This document shows, one piece after another, positions 26,799-36,922 of a stretch of 64,000 nucleotides of DNA. The position numbers were made by a program, and so were the translations under genes. The notes below the pieces were generated by a model. It saw nothing but the letters and a program-made list of their open reading frames with translations, did no database searches and was not told the origin of the DNA. Each line of letters opens with the position of its first letter. Position 1 is the stretch's first letter. This DNA comes from Legionella cherrii. GTDB lineage: Bacteria; Pseudomonadota; Gammaproteobacteria; Legionellales; Legionellaceae. The stretch covers positions 3,642,001 through 3,706,000 of the forward strand of contig NZ_LR134173.1 of the NCBI RefSeq assembly GCF_900635815.1, in the 5' to 3' direction.

Positions 26799-27638
26799 AT
26801 GAAGATGCTAACACTCGCTATTCCAGGTTTTTCTATAGCCTGCAAAATCTGGGGAAACCCTGATAAACCGACTATCTTAGCGCTTCATGGTTGGTTGGAT
26901 AATGCAAATAGTTTTGCGCCTCTTGCTCCATACTTAGAAAATGATTTTCATTTTGTAGCCGTTGATTTACCAGGGCATGGTCACTCGTCACATCTTCCTA
27001 AAGGATGCCACTATCATTTTTTTGATGGCATTTTTATTGTTATTGAATTAATCAACGCACTTAAATTGGATAAAGTACATTTGTTAGGACATTCCATGGG
27101 AGCTTGTCTTGCAAGTTTAGTTGGAGGAGTAGTTCCAGAACGATTTCTCTCTCTATGTTTAATCGAAGGTTTAGGACCATTTTCCCACCCAGCAGAAACC
27201 GCATGTCAGCAATTAAGAGAATATGCGCATTTTCTTGTTCAAAAAAACAAAAAACCAAAGGGTTATGATCATATAAATAGCGCAGCTCTAGCCCGTGCAT
27301 TTAAAGGATATGTCTCTTTAGACATTGCAAAAATTCTTTGTGAGCGTAGCTTAATTGAAAAAAAGGGGAAATTTTATTGGCGACATGATCAACGTTTACT
27401 GGAACGTTCTCCTTTACGCATGACCGAAACTCAGATACTTTCTTGTTTGCAGGAAATTACGGCGAAGACTTATTTACTTTTATCCAGTAGAGGATTTGCT
27501 TTTGATACTGAAATAATTAATACCCGTATTAAGACAGTAAAAAATCTCACGCTTAAAAAAATGGATGGGGGACATCACATTCATATGGAACAGCCAGAAG
27601 TTATAAGTAAACTTCTGGCTGACTTTATAATCCAGTAA
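26799..27638 (+). CDS. Alpha/beta hydrolase, SERHL-like
   Basis: The 279-residue product has the oxyanion HGWLDNANSFAPLAP, the nucleophile elbow LLGHSMGACLASL with the catalytic Ser, and a C-terminal GGHHIHMEQPE carrying the catalytic His. The HGWLDN stretch and overall length resemble serine-hydrolase-like (SERHL) proteins. The substrate is unknown, an esterase or lipase being most likely. It has no signal peptide and stands between two minus-strand genes. Confidence 0.87.
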   Translation: MKMLTLAIPGFSIACKIWGNPDKPTILALHGWLDNANSFAPLAPYLENDFHFVAVDLPGHGHSSHLPKGCHYHFFDGIFIVIELINALKLDKVHLLGHSMGACLASLVGGVVPERFLSLCLIEGLGPFSHPAETACQQLREYAHFLVQKNKKPKGYDHINSAALARAFKGYVSLDIAKILCERSLIEKKGKFYWRHDQRLLERSPLRMTETQILSCLQEITAKTYLLLSSRGFAFDTEIINTRIKTVKNLTLKKMDGGHHIHMEQPEVISKLLADFIIQ

Positions 27639-27751
27639 ATGATTACTAAGACCTCTACACCTACGTAAGCTATTTTACATTGCTCTATAGATTGATTAAT
27701 TTTAGTTTCCGATATAAAAGACATTGAAATGCCTTTTATATCGAACTCAAA

Positions 27752-29392
27752 TTAATTACAGCCATCCATATTAGTAGCAATCTTAACTTCATTTAATGAC
27801 TTTTTAACATCGCATAAAGCAGTCGCAGGAAACGTCTCATGGTTTGGATCAGCAGCGACCAAGTCATTGATTGCACTGACCAGACCCTCACCACCTTCAT
27901 CAAAGTTAGAATAAGGTGTCCAGTAATCCATATTGGCTTTCACCATAACATCGAATGCTAATCGGGTATTCCAATTAGGTTGATTTGCTAATATGTAAAA
28001 CAAATGGTTGTATACCCCACTGGAATAGTGAACATCCAAACCACCATAATATTCATCAGCAGTATCAATCGACTCACCATCACGACTTGGTTTGTCCATG
28101 TAACGTAATGCATCATAGCCGCTGTCTTCTTTCATGATTTCGCCACCTATTTGCCAGGTGCTTTTCTTCACTGAATAATATTCAGCTGCTTGAGCTGCCA
28201 TATCAGAGAATGCTTCGTTCATACCGCCTGATTGGCCATAATATTCAAGGTTAGAATGCTGTTCTGTAAAACCATGGCTAATTTCATGAGCAGCAACGCC
28301 AAGAGAGACTAAAGGATACATCATGGTATCACCATCACCAAAAGTCATCTGCTGACCATCCCAATATGCATTTTCATAACCTTCACCGTAATGAACGCGC
28401 ATCACTAATTGCATTGCCGAACCATCCGCATTACTCAAGGCGTTGGTATCATACCAGTCATGATACATATGGTGGATCACATGACCAGAGTACAATGCGT
28501 CATTCGTTGGAGAGGCCGCACCATTTTCTCTATCGTAACCATCTCCTTTATAACCGGTGAGATAAATATTTGCATCGTTATTTTGGCAATTAAACTTCAT
28601 TGCTCTACTTCTTGAACTGTATTTATGACCCATGTCAATTACTTTAACATCTGCGTTTTCCATAAAGCAGATTCCATTTTCAGCATCACGAGTTAAATCA
28701 AGATAGGGCAAATCGCTACCGTATTGAATGAAACCTGTTTTATTATTTCCACCAAAACCGGATCCGCTTACAGAATCTCGACTTTGAGTTTTGATGTCGT
28801 TCCATTGTACAAAAGGTTGTTTGGTTTTTGCGTCAATAATTGCCGTAGGACGCTCTGGTATTTTATCTTTATGGACAACAAGTACACTTACTTTATATGC
28901 CCAATGCGCTTTATGCTGAGCATCGATATAAACCATAGGAATGACTTTTTCGTCACTCACATCTTTACCTACATACTTTGCTTTAAATTGTTGTAATGCT
29001 GCATCAGCATTGCTCACAAAAGAAGCATCGGGTTGGCCTAATTCAGTCTGTAAACCTTGATAAACAACACCATTCATCGCTACATTAGACTGAGCATTAG
29101 CTAATGATTTTACTGTATGCATGCTGTGCATAATTGCATAACCGCCATACACTGGAAATCCTACGTATTGTTGTTGCATACGCACATGCGTCACTTTATT
29201 CATGTCAGTATGCTCACTAACGAATCGTAAACTGTCTTTTGCAACGGCAACACCTTGTGTCAGAGAAAACTTCTGTTTTACTTGCTCAAGAGATGCCTTT
29301 TGCAAAGGCATTGGTTCTGCAGCTCTCGCGGGAGATGCTATTCCTAAAGCCAGCGCGACTGCTAGGGGAGATAAATAGTAATTATGATGCAT
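27752..29392 (-). CDS. proA: Secreted zinc metalloprotease ProA/Msp (M4, thermolysin family)
   Basis: ProA is the major secreted protease of Legionella, exported through the Lsp type II system and linked to cytotoxicity and tissue damage. The 546-residue product has a signal peptide (to about ARAA, residue 25) and an FTP/PepSY propeptide (about 30-200). The M4 catalytic domain shows H369-E370-I-S-H373, the zinc ligand E393 in GGMNEAFSD, and H455 in DVHYSSGVYN. Length agrees with the L. pneumophila protein (about 543). It sits alone with 284 bases upstream. The symbol is shared with the unrelated proline-pathway gene. Confidence 0.95.
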   Translation of the reverse strand: MHHNYYLSPLAVALALGIASPARAAEPMPLQKASLEQVKQKFSLTQGVAVAKDSLRFVSEHTDMNKVTHVRMQQQYVGFPVYGGYAIMHSMHTVKSLANAQSNVAMNGVVYQGLQTELGQPDASFVSNADAALQQFKAKYVGKDVSDEKVIPMVYIDAQHKAHWAYKVSVLVVHKDKIPERPTAIIDAKTKQPFVQWNDIKTQSRDSVSGSGFGGNNKTGFIQYGSDLPYLDLTRDAENGICFMENADVKVIDMGHKYSSRSRAMKFNCQNNDANIYLTGYKGDGYDRENGAASPTNDALYSGHVIHHMYHDWYDTNALSNADGSAMQLVMRVHYGEGYENAYWDGQQMTFGDGDTMMYPLVSLGVAAHEISHGFTEQHSNLEYYGQSGGMNEAFSDMAAQAAEYYSVKKSTWQIGGEIMKEDSGYDALRYMDKPSRDGESIDTADEYYGGLDVHYSSGVYNHLFYILANQPNWNTRLAFDVMVKANMDYWTPYSNFDEGGEGLVSAINDLVAADPNHETFPATALCDVKKSLNEVKIATNMDGCN

Positions 29393-29676
29393 TGAAACCC
29401 ACTCCTTATTTGCAACTTAATCTAATTTGAAAGCAACTCAGCTCTATCTGAACCAATTAATCCATAAAATCAAGTTCATAGAAAAAACTTGACTGGTTCT
29501 AACGGGTGAGTTACGCCTGCGAACACAACTAATAAATTTTAAAACTTATCCAAGCTAGCATAGTTTTGTCATTTTTTAAATTATTATTTGATGCTTGGTG
29601 TGAAACTCATAGGAAAATAATGACCAGATAAGTGAAAAATTTTTTATCACCCATGCAATAATATTTCAACGCATTT

Positions 29677-30885
29677 CTACCGAGTGATTGAATTTTGATA
29701 ATACCATGCAGCCAAAGCCCCTAATCCTAATACAAGTAATATTAAAGCCAAGGACAGCTGACCCTGTATCTTGGTTACTGCAATAATGCCACTTGTTAAT
29801 GCGGCAGTTAAATCTTGCAAACTCACATATAAGGCGGCCACTGTTCCTGCAATGTGTGGAAATGGGTGAAAAACTCCTGCAAAAGCGTTAATAAAAGTAA
29901 ACCCTGCCCCCATACTAAACAAAGCGATAGGGATCATAATTGTCAGAACATTCATGATTCCAGCAAGCGCAAAACTGAGCATAATCCCGCCGCCACTCAT
30001 CATCAAAAAGACACCGATAAATAACATGTATGGAACACCTTTAACCATCACCAATTGACTGTTAATTATTCCACTCAGACAGATAGCACCAGCAATAAAA
30101 ATTGACAATTGACCATATTCTAAAGGGGTTAGTCCCAATACATTTTGAAATAAAAAAGGGGCAATAGTCAGGTAAGCAATTAAGCCAGCGCATGCAAAAC
30201 AGGCACATAGGGTATAACCTAAAAAAATTTTTGATTTTAATAAAGCGCCATAATTTTGCAGTATTACTCTTATCTTAGTCGCATTAGGATTCAGATTTTT
30301 ATTGGTCTCAGGCAAGACCACCAGTATAAAAACCCAAAATGTAAGGCCAAAAATAAAAATAAATAAAAAATTAGCCCTCCAGCCAAAATGTTCTTGAATA
30401 AACCCACCCCAAATAGGCGAAGCGACTAAAAGAAGCGTACTTGCAACACCCACATAAGATGCAATTTTGGATAAATACCGGTCAGTAAAAAGATCACGGA
30501 TTAAAGAGCGTCCCACGGAACTACAAGAACCAATACCAAAGCCTTGTAAAAACCGACCCAAAATCAATACGTTAACAGAAGGGGCAAGCAAACAGCAGAG
30601 AGCCCCTATAACACTTATTCCTATACCATAAATCAAGGGCATTTTACGTCCAATTTTATCGGATAAAGGTCCAAAAAAAATATGGGAAATTCCCAGTCCA
30701 AACATAAAAACAAATAAAGTAAATTGAATTGATGATTCAGTACTATTAAACGATTTGGTAATAGCAGGTAATGAAGGAACATATTGATCGATAGAGATTT
30801 GCACCAGTATCATCATCATAAAGATAATAAGATATATTACAGGTTGTACTTTTTGTACCTCCTGCTCCTCAAGCATTTCCTGCAT
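29677..30885 (-). CDS. MFS drug-efflux transporter, Bcr/CflA family
   Basis: The 402-residue product has about twelve membrane segments. The first external loop reads SIDQYVPSLPAITKSFNSTESSIQ, typical of Bcr/CflA transporters, followed by GPLSDKIGRKMPLIYG, the MFS motif A, and GRFLQGFGIGSCSSVGRSLIRD, the motif C region. It exports a drug-like or metabolic substrate by proton antiport. The ATG at 30885 follows AAGGAA; an in-frame TTG two codons earlier is too close to it. It is divergent from aroQ. Confidence 0.9.
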   Translation of the reverse strand: MQEMLEEQEVQKVQPVIYLIIFMMMILVQISIDQYVPSLPAITKSFNSTESSIQFTLFVFMFGLGISHIFFGPLSDKIGRKMPLIYGIGISVIGALCCLLAPSVNVLILGRFLQGFGIGSCSSVGRSLIRDLFTDRYLSKIASYVGVASTLLLVASPIWGGFIQEHFGWRANFLFIFIFGLTFWVFILVVLPETNKNLNPNATKIRVILQNYGALLKSKIFLGYTLCACFACAGLIAYLTIAPFLFQNVLGLTPLEYGQLSIFIAGAICLSGIINSQLVMVKGVPYMLFIGVFLMMSGGGIMLSFALAGIMNVLTIMIPIALFSMGAGFTFINAFAGVFHPFPHIAGTVAALYVSLQDLTAALTSGIIAVTKIQGQLSLALILLVLGLGALAAWYYQNSITR

Positions 30886-31120
30886 TATCAATTCCTTTTC
30901 CAGGAGGATTTAAAAAGAAAACTGTCGACTCTTTAAAATAATTTCATTATCTCGTGTAAAAGTCTAGGTTACTGGTATAAAGTGCGCAAATAGTACAGTG
31001 AAGACCATAAAGAAAAAAATATAAAAAAAGCAGAGAACTTGTGGATATCCTCGGAGATATATAGACAATTTTAGGAAGATCAGGCAAAATCTGCCGAAAT
31101 TGCTTGATACTAACTAATAC

Positions 31121-31573
31121 ATGAAAAAAATTCTGGTTTTGCACGGACCAAATTTGAATCTCCTGGGAACTCGAGAGCCTTCAGTTTATGGAGTCACGAC
31201 ATTAGCTGATATCAACTCGCGTTTAATCAAAGAAGCAACACAAGCTGGTTTCGCATTAAACTGTTGTCAAAGCAATTCGGAAGCAGAATTAATTGAAGCA
31301 ATTCACCAAGCCAGTATCGACAAAGTAAGTTATATAATTTTTAATCCCGCAGGATTCACACACACCAGCGTGGCCTTAAGGGATGCCTTATGTGCTGTGG
31401 CAATCCCATTTATTGAAGTACATATCAGTAATATTTATTCCCGAGAACCTTTTCGTCACCATTCTTATTTTTCTGATATTGCAAAAGGTACTATCAGTGG
31501 TTTAGGTGCGCAAGGATACTCATTAGCATTAACATCAATTATTGAAAGAGAATCAAACAATGGACATTCGTAA
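31121..31573 (+). CDS. aroQ: Type II 3-dehydroquinate dehydratase
   Basis: This shikimate-pathway enzyme converts 3-dehydroquinate to 3-dehydroshikimate. The 150-residue product begins [23 protein letters not shown], with the conserved Asn, Arg and Tyr. It continues with [53 protein letters not shown] with the catalytic His, and ends with [11 protein letters not shown]. It opens the aroQ-accB-accC-prmA cluster; accB starts 14 bases before its stop. Confidence 0.96.
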   Translation: MKKILVLHGPNLNLLGTREPSVYGVTTLADINSRLIKEATQAGFALNCCQSNSEAELIEAIHQASIDKVSYIIFNPAGFTHTSVALRDALCAVAIPFIEVHISNIYSREPFRHHSYFSDIAKGTISGLGAQGYSLALTSIIERESNNGHS

Positions 31574-32045
31574 GATCAGAAAATTAATCGAATTGCTAGA
31601 AGAAACTGGCATTTCTGAAATTGAAATTAAAGAAGGTGAGGAGTCGCTTAGACTAAGCCGTCACAGCAGTGCCCCTGCAATAGAAGCGCCTCAAGTTCAT
31701 TACGTTTCTACCCCTGCGCCACGTCAGGAGTCTCTACCTCCGACAAATAATGCGCCTGTTCATGCAGCCACTGCTCATCAAGAAAGTAAGACTGCAATGC
31801 CCACCACTCCAGGCCATAAAATTCGTTCTCCTATGGTGGGTACCATGTACACTTCTCCATCTCCAGAAAGTCCTCCTTTCGTAACGATTGGCCAGACTGT
31901 TAAAGCAGGTGATGTGTTATGTATTGTTGAAGCCATGAAAATGTTTAATGAAATTGAAGCGGATCGCGCCGGTAAAATTGTAGATATACTCGTCGCTAAT
32001 GGAGAGCCTGTGGAATACGATCAGGTCCTGTTTGTTATAGAATAG
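31560..32045 (+). CDS. accB: Biotin carboxyl carrier protein of acetyl-CoA carboxylase
   Basis: AccB carries the biotin that shuttles carboxylate in fatty-acid synthesis. The 161-residue product has an N-terminal helical domain ([17 protein letters not shown]), a Pro/Ala/Thr-rich linker (about 40-85) and a biotinyl domain with the biotin-accepting K127 in [15 protein letters not shown], 34 residues from the end as usual. The ATG at 31560 has AAAGAG upstream and overlaps the aroQ stop by 14 bases, implying coupled translation. Confidence 0.97.
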   Translation: MDIRKIRKLIELLEETGISEIEIKEGEESLRLSRHSSAPAIEAPQVHYVSTPAPRQESLPPTNNAPVHAATAHQESKTAMPTTPGHKIRSPMVGTMYTSPSPESPPFVTIGQTVKAGDVLCIVEAMKMFNEIEADRAGKIVDILVANGEPVEYDQVLFVIE

Positions 32046-32056
32046 AGGGGGCATTC

Positions 32057-33397
32057 ATGCTCAGTAAAATTGTTATCGCCAACAGAGGTGAAATCGCTCT
32101 TCGTATTTTACGCGCGTGTAAAGAGCTTGGCATTCAGACGGTAGCCGTACATTCAGACGTTGATAAAGATTTATTGCATGTTCGTCTTGCTGATGAAACC
32201 GTTTGCATTGGTCCTGCTCCAGCACAAAAAAGTTACCTGAATATTCCTGCAATTATTTCCGCTGCTGAGATTACTGATGCCGTAGCAATCCATCCTGGCT
32301 ATGGTTTTCTATCTGAAAATGCTGATTTTGCGGAAATAGTCGAACAAAGTGGATTTCGCTTTATCGGACCTCGAGGTGATACCATTCGCCTTATGGGTGA
32401 CAAAGTATCTGCCATTAACGCGATGAAAGCGGCAGGAGTTCCTTGTGTTCCTGGATCAGATGGCCCTTTGTCTGATGATGACCAATTGAATCTAGAAGTT
32501 GCTAGCAAGATTGGTTATCCCGTTATTATCAAGGCAGCTGGCGGTGGTGGTGGACGAGGTATGCGTGTGGTACATAGTGAGTCGAACCTGCTTAACTCCA
32601 TTGCACTTACCCGCAGCGAAGCAAAAGCCGCATTTAATAACCCTATTGTTTATATGGAAAAATTCCTTGAAAATCCTCGCCATGTTGAATTTCAAGTACT
32701 CGGGGATGGTCAAGGTAAAGCCATTCATTTAGGTGAACGTGATTGTTCTATGCAAAGACGCCACCAAAAAGTAGTTGAAGAAGCACCTGCTCCCGGAATT
32801 AGCCCCGAACTGAGAAAAAAAATTGGTGACTCAGTAGTCAAAGCGTGCCAAGAGCTGAAATATCGCGGAGCTGGAACTTTTGAATTTCTGTACCAGGATG
32901 GGTGTTTTTACTTCATTGAGATGAATACACGGATTCAGGTTGAGCATCCAGTCACCGAAATGATTACTGGGGTAGATTTGATTAAAGAACAAATCAAAAT
33001 TGCCAGTGACATCCCGATGACTCTTACGCAAGATGACATCAAATTGCATGGTCATGCAATTGAATGTCGGATCAATGCAGAAGATGCCAAAACCTTCATG
33101 CCTTCACCAGGAACAATTAAATTATTACACCAACCCGGTGGCCCAGGCATTCGTTTTGATTCCCATATTTACAGCAGTTATACAGTCCCACCCAATTACG
33201 ATTCGATGATAGGCAAGCTCATTAGTTATGGGGAAACTCGTGCTGAAGCCATTGCAAGAATGCGAAATGCGCTCGATGAAATCATTATTGATGGTATAAA
33301 AACCAATATCGAGTTACATCAACGTATTTTCCATGATCAATCGTTTATTGCTGGTGGTACCAATATTCATTATTTGGAAAAAATGTTGAAGGAATAA
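32057..33397 (+). CDS. accC: Biotin carboxylase subunit of acetyl-CoA carboxylase
   Basis: AccC carboxylates the biotin on AccB using ATP and bicarbonate. The 446-residue product has the standard length. It shows [34 protein letters not shown], the glycine-rich ATP loop [40 protein letters not shown] and [16 protein letters not shown]. It starts 11 bases after accB with AGAGGGGG before the ATG. prmA follows four bases after its stop. Confidence 0.98.
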   Translation: MLSKIVIANRGEIALRILRACKELGIQTVAVHSDVDKDLLHVRLADETVCIGPAPAQKSYLNIPAIISAAEITDAVAIHPGYGFLSENADFAEIVEQSGFRFIGPRGDTIRLMGDKVSAINAMKAAGVPCVPGSDGPLSDDDQLNLEVASKIGYPVIIKAAGGGGGRGMRVVHSESNLLNSIALTRSEAKAAFNNPIVYMEKFLENPRHVEFQVLGDGQGKAIHLGERDCSMQRRHQKVVEEAPAPGISPELRKKIGDSVVKACQELKYRGAGTFEFLYQDGCFYFIEMNTRIQVEHPVTEMITGVDLIKEQIKIASDIPMTLTQDDIKLHGHAIECRINAEDAKTFMPSPGTIKLLHQPGGPGIRFDSHIYSSYTVPPNYDSMIGKLISYGETRAEAIARMRNALDEIIIDGIKTNIELHQRIFHDQSFIAGGTNIHYLEKMLKE

Positions 33398-33401
33398 TGC
33401 T

Positions 33402-34277
33402 GTGTGGTTTCAATTAAAAATAGAACATTGTCCCAGTCAAGAAATCGAATTGCTGAGCAATGAATTGGAAGAATTCGGTGCGCTGTCCATCATGCTGACC
33501 GATAAAAACGATAATCCAGTTCTGGAACCTGAACCAGGAACAACTCCGCTATGGCCTGAAGTCGTTATTCAGGCCTTATTTTCAGAAGTCTTCCAAGCAC
33601 AGTTTACTCGCGATCACATACTGCAAAATCACCCTGAGCTGGCATGCACCCTAGAGATTTTGGAAGACAAAGATTGGGAAAGGGCTTGGATGGATGATTT
33701 TAAACCACAACGTTTTGGACAACGTTTATGGGTCTGTCCCACCTGGTCTACTCCACCAGAACCCAATGCCGTCAATCTCATGTTAGATCCAGGCCTGGCT
33801 TTTGGTACTGGAACTCATCCTACCACTGCTTTATGTTTAACCTGGTTAGAACAGGCTGATTTAAAAAATAAGGAAGTTATTGATTACGGTTGTGGTTCAG
33901 GAATACTTACTTTGGCTGCTTTAAAATTAGGAGCCGCAGAAGTACATGCAGTTGATATTGATCAGCAAGCCTTACAAGCTACTCAAAATAACGCTTCAGC
34001 GAACGAACTGGACGAGCGTAAATTGTCAATTGGTATGCCTGATACTCTATCTAAACCTGTAGATTTAATTATCGCTAACATTTTATTGGCACCATTAATT
34101 TCCCTGAAAGAACGTTTTCAACAACTATTAAATCCTGAAGGGATGCTCATTGTATCCGGAATACTGGAAGAACAGGCACCTGAACTGATTAAAACCTATG
34201 CCTCAATGTTTGTCGTAGTTCGTCAGGAAAATCTTAGTGGGTGGTCATTATTGGCGTTTAAGCCTACAAAAAAGTAG
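33402..34277 (+). CDS. prmA: Ribosomal protein L11 methyltransferase
   Basis: PrmA trimethylates ribosomal protein L11 using S-adenosylmethionine. The 291-residue product has an N-terminal recognition domain (WFQLKIEHCPSQEIELLSNELEE), then the Rossmann methyltransferase with DPGLAFGTGTHPTTALCL, VIDYGCGSGILTLAALKLGA, AVDIDQQALQAT and NILLAPL. Translation begins at a GTG with AAGGA eight bases upstream in the accC tail, consistent with an accBC-prmA operon, as in many gammaproteobacteria. Confidence 0.95.
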   Translation: MWFQLKIEHCPSQEIELLSNELEEFGALSIMLTDKNDNPVLEPEPGTTPLWPEVVIQALFSEVFQAQFTRDHILQNHPELACTLEILEDKDWERAWMDDFKPQRFGQRLWVCPTWSTPPEPNAVNLMLDPGLAFGTGTHPTTALCLTWLEQADLKNKEVIDYGCGSGILTLAALKLGAAEVHAVDIDQQALQATQNNASANELDERKLSIGMPDTLSKPVDLIIANILLAPLISLKERFQQLLNPEGMLIVSGILEEQAPELIKTYASMFVVVRQENLSGWSLLAFKPTKK

Positions 34278-34337
34278 TTGATCTTATAAGGCTTTGTTGA
34301 AGTAAATATTTTGGAACGATAAGTACCAAATAGTTAT

Positions 34338-34361
34338 TTGTCATTGCCGCGAATGCGGCAA
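34338..34361 (+). repeat. Fragment resembling the left arm of the 14796 element
   Basis: TTGTCATTGCCGCGAATGCGGCAAC resembles the start of the element at 14796 (TGTCATTACCGCGAAAGCGGGAA) and contains its own hairpin, TTGCCGC with GCGGCAA. No matching right arm is seen before purH, so the copy is truncated. The rest of the gap 34278-34452 holds nothing I recognise. Confidence 0.4.
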
Positions 34362-34452
34362 CATCCATAAATGAGGCATAATGCCGCAGTTTTCGGTGAC
34401 GATTACCACATATTCTGAGATTATCCAGGTTACGATTATTAAGGAAATTATA

Positions 34453-36042
34453 ATGGCCCAAGAACATACATTTTCCGCTTTTCACCCTAAAAGAGCCCTT
34501 CTTAGTGTTTCCGATAAACGAGGCATTGTTGAATTGGGGAAAGCACTTCACCTACAAGGTGTAGAACTTATTGCAACAGGAAATACCGCTGCAATACTCA
34601 GAGAGAATGAATTGCCAGTTACCGATGTCAGTGAGTGCACAGGCTTTCCCGAAATGCTTGATGGTCGAGTTAAAACACTGCACCCAGCTATTCATGGCGG
34701 TTTACTTGCACGAGGGAAAAAAGATGCAAAGACACTCAGAGAACATTCAATCAGGCCCATTGATTTACTTGTAATCAATCTATACCCTTTTGAACAAACC
34801 ATCAGCCGCCCTGACTGTAATTTCAATGAGGCTATAGAAAATATTGATATTGGTGGACCCGCTATGATTCGCTCGGCGGCAAAAAATCATGCACACACCT
34901 TTGTGGTAGTAAAGCCTGAGGATTATGCAGAACTGATTCACTACTTAAAAACCCAAAAAACTCCTTCTGACTGGGGATTCACCTTAGCTAAAAAAGCCTT
35001 CGCTCATACAGCAGCCTATGATGCAGCAATTACTAATTATCTGACCACTTTAGATAAAAATTGCACCCCCTGTGGATTTCCTGAAGTCCTTACCTGTCAA
35101 TTTAACAAAATAACCGACTTACGCTACGGAGAAAATCCCCATCAACAAGCTGCTTTTTATGTTGATAAAAATAGTGCATCGGGCTCGCTGGGTGCTGCAC
35201 AATTAATTCAAGGGAAGCAATTGTCCTATAACAATATTTTGGATGCCGATGCTGCATTAGATTGTGTTAAATCTTTTGCTTGCGAAAAACCAACCTGTGT
35301 TATTGTCAAGCACGCCAATCCATGTGGCATTGCCATCGGGGATTCACTTCTTCATGCTTATCTCAAAGCCTTTCAATGTGATCCTACATCAGCATATGGC
35401 GGCATTATTGCTTTTAACCAAACATTGGATGCCAATACCGCAAAAACCATTCTGGAAAAACAATTTGTAGAAGTCATTGTAGCACCTGATGTCAGTAATG
35501 AAGCCAAAAAAGTTCTTGCCAGCAAAGAAAATATTCGTGTCTTGTTGACTGGAACCTGGAAACAAGATGAGACATTTCGCTTGAACATGAAAAAAGTAGA
35601 TGGCGGGTTACTTGTTCAAGAACATGATTCACTCTCGCTCGGAAGTTATGAATTAAAAACCGTGACCCCAAATAAACCCTCTGAACAGCAAATGAATGAT
35701 TTAATGTTTGCCTGGCGTGCTGTAAAACATGTTAAGTCCAACGCCATTGTTTATGCTAAAGATGCGGCCACCATAGGACTGGGAGGCGGCCAAACCAGCC
35801 GCGTTATGAGCGCCCGCATCGGTCTTTGGCAAGCAGAACAAATGGGATTTGACACTCATGGTGCAGTCATGGCTTCTGATGCCTTTATCCCTTTTCCCGA
35901 TACCGTAGAGATTGCTGCAGAAGCAGGTATTTCTGCTATTATTCAACCAGGTGGCTCAATCAGAGATTCACAAATAATTGCTTGTGCTGAAGAGCATGGG
36001 CTCATTATGGTCTTCACTGGCGTCCGACATTTTAAACATTAA
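34453..36042 (+). CDS. purH: Bifunctional AICAR transformylase / IMP cyclohydrolase
   Basis: PurH carries out the last two steps of IMP synthesis. The 529-residue product equals the usual length. The N-terminal cyclohydrolase half has ALLSVSDKRGIVELGKAL, EMLDGRVKTLHPAIHGGLLARG and IDIGGPAMIRSAAKNH. The transformylase half has LRYGENPHQQAAFY, QGKQLSYNNILDADAAL, VKHANPCGIA with the catalytic Lys-His, and GLGGGQTSRV. The ATG at 34453 has AAGGAA upstream; the frame is open earlier but without a ribosome site. purA lies 24 kb away, so purine genes are scattered. Confidence 0.97.
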   Translation: MAQEHTFSAFHPKRALLSVSDKRGIVELGKALHLQGVELIATGNTAAILRENELPVTDVSECTGFPEMLDGRVKTLHPAIHGGLLARGKKDAKTLREHSIRPIDLLVINLYPFEQTISRPDCNFNEAIENIDIGGPAMIRSAAKNHAHTFVVVKPEDYAELIHYLKTQKTPSDWGFTLAKKAFAHTAAYDAAITNYLTTLDKNCTPCGFPEVLTCQFNKITDLRYGENPHQQAAFYVDKNSASGSLGAAQLIQGKQLSYNNILDADAALDCVKSFACEKPTCVIVKHANPCGIAIGDSLLHAYLKAFQCDPTSAYGGIIAFNQTLDANTAKTILEKQFVEVIVAPDVSNEAKKVLASKENIRVLLTGTWKQDETFRLNMKKVDGGLLVQEHDSLSLGSYELKTVTPNKPSEQQMNDLMFAWRAVKHVKSNAIVYAKDAATIGLGGGQTSRVMSARIGLWQAEQMGFDTHGAVMASDAFIPFPDTVEIAAEAGISAIIQPGGSIRDSQIIACAEEHGLIMVFTGVRHFKH

Positions 36043-36061
36043 TAAAGAAGCATAGCGACCG

Positions 36062-36125
36062 GTCATCCCGAGTATAACCAGGGATGACGACAAAAAGTCC
36101 TGGTTTCCGCTACGCTTCACCCAGG
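36062..36125 (+). repeat. Two adjoining hairpin repeats after purH
   Basis: GTCATCCC (36062-36069) pairs with GGGATGAC (36081-36088), and CCTGG (36099-36103) pairs with CCAGG (36121-36125) within a reversed copy of the CCTGGGT...ACCCAGGCTAC unit seen near 24296. The first hairpin recurs at 49498-49524. They probably help end purH transcription, though there is no T-run. Confidence 0.6.
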
Positions 36126-36145
36126 CTACAATATGGAGAAATACT

Positions 36146-36787
36146 GTGAGTACTCTTGTAATTACAGGGATTAGTCGAGGGATAGGACTGGAAACAGCTA
36201 AAATCTTCCTAGCACAGGGTTGGCACGTTATTGGCACATCAACGAATGGCCATACTCCCCTAACACACAAGAATCTAAAAATCTATCCGCTGAATTTATT
36301 GGATTCCGAACAAATTAACCACTTTGCAAAACAATTACCAAAAATTGATGTCTTAATTAACAACGCTGCCGTTTTACTGGAAGATTGGCGCGAAAAAAAA
36401 ATTAACATGCGCGAGTTAAAAGAAACCTTTGCGATTAATGTATTCGGCACCCTTGAATTAACGGAACAATGCATTCCACTTTTAAATTCTAATGCTCAAA
36501 TCATTAATATTTCTTCAGGATGGGGTGCTTTTAGTTCCAATGATTCCGCTTCGGTACCCCATTATAAAATGTCCAAATCATGCCTCAATATGTATACCTT
36601 ACTTTTAGCAGAAAGGTTACCTGAAATTACGGTTTCAAGTTTTGACCCGGGTTGGGTCAAAACGGATATGGGCACCAACAACGCTCCCAAACACCCATCC
36701 CAAACAGCACAAGAACTCTATGAGCTGGTCAATAAAAAAAAGAAAAGCGGTTATTTCTGGCATCAAGGAAAAATTAGAGAATGGTAG
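36146..36787 (+). CDS. Short-chain dehydrogenase/reductase
   Basis: A 213-residue SDR with the N-terminal cofactor motif TGISRGIGLETA, the NNAAV segment, INISSGWGAF with the catalytic Ser, and HYKMSKSCLNMY with the Y-x3-K pair. DPGWVKTDMGT is typical of small classical SDRs of the carbonyl-reductase/sniffer type, likely NADPH-dependent. Substrate unknown. Translation starts at GTG (36146) with GGAG upstream. Confidence 0.87.
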   Translation: MSTLVITGISRGIGLETAKIFLAQGWHVIGTSTNGHTPLTHKNLKIYPLNLLDSEQINHFAKQLPKIDVLINNAAVLLEDWREKKINMRELKETFAINVFGTLELTEQCIPLLNSNAQIINISSGWGAFSSNDSASVPHYKMSKSCLNMYTLLLAERLPEITVSSFDPGWVKTDMGTNNAPKHPSQTAQELYELVNKKKKSGYFWHQGKIREW

Positions 36788-36922
36788 GTTGCAATATGTT
36801 ATTTTTTCAAAGCATGTATGCCTTCGTCAGAACCGCGTGGCCTTTCAATAAAAAGACTTAATGATCTAACAACAATCTTATTGTATAATAATTGTCACCT
36901 TATTTACGAAAAGATATTTATT

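Noticed and set aside
36857..36890. CTTAATGAT half-site upstream of the unknown gene at 36923
   Set aside because: No second half-site at the required distance; only the -10-like TATAAT is noted.
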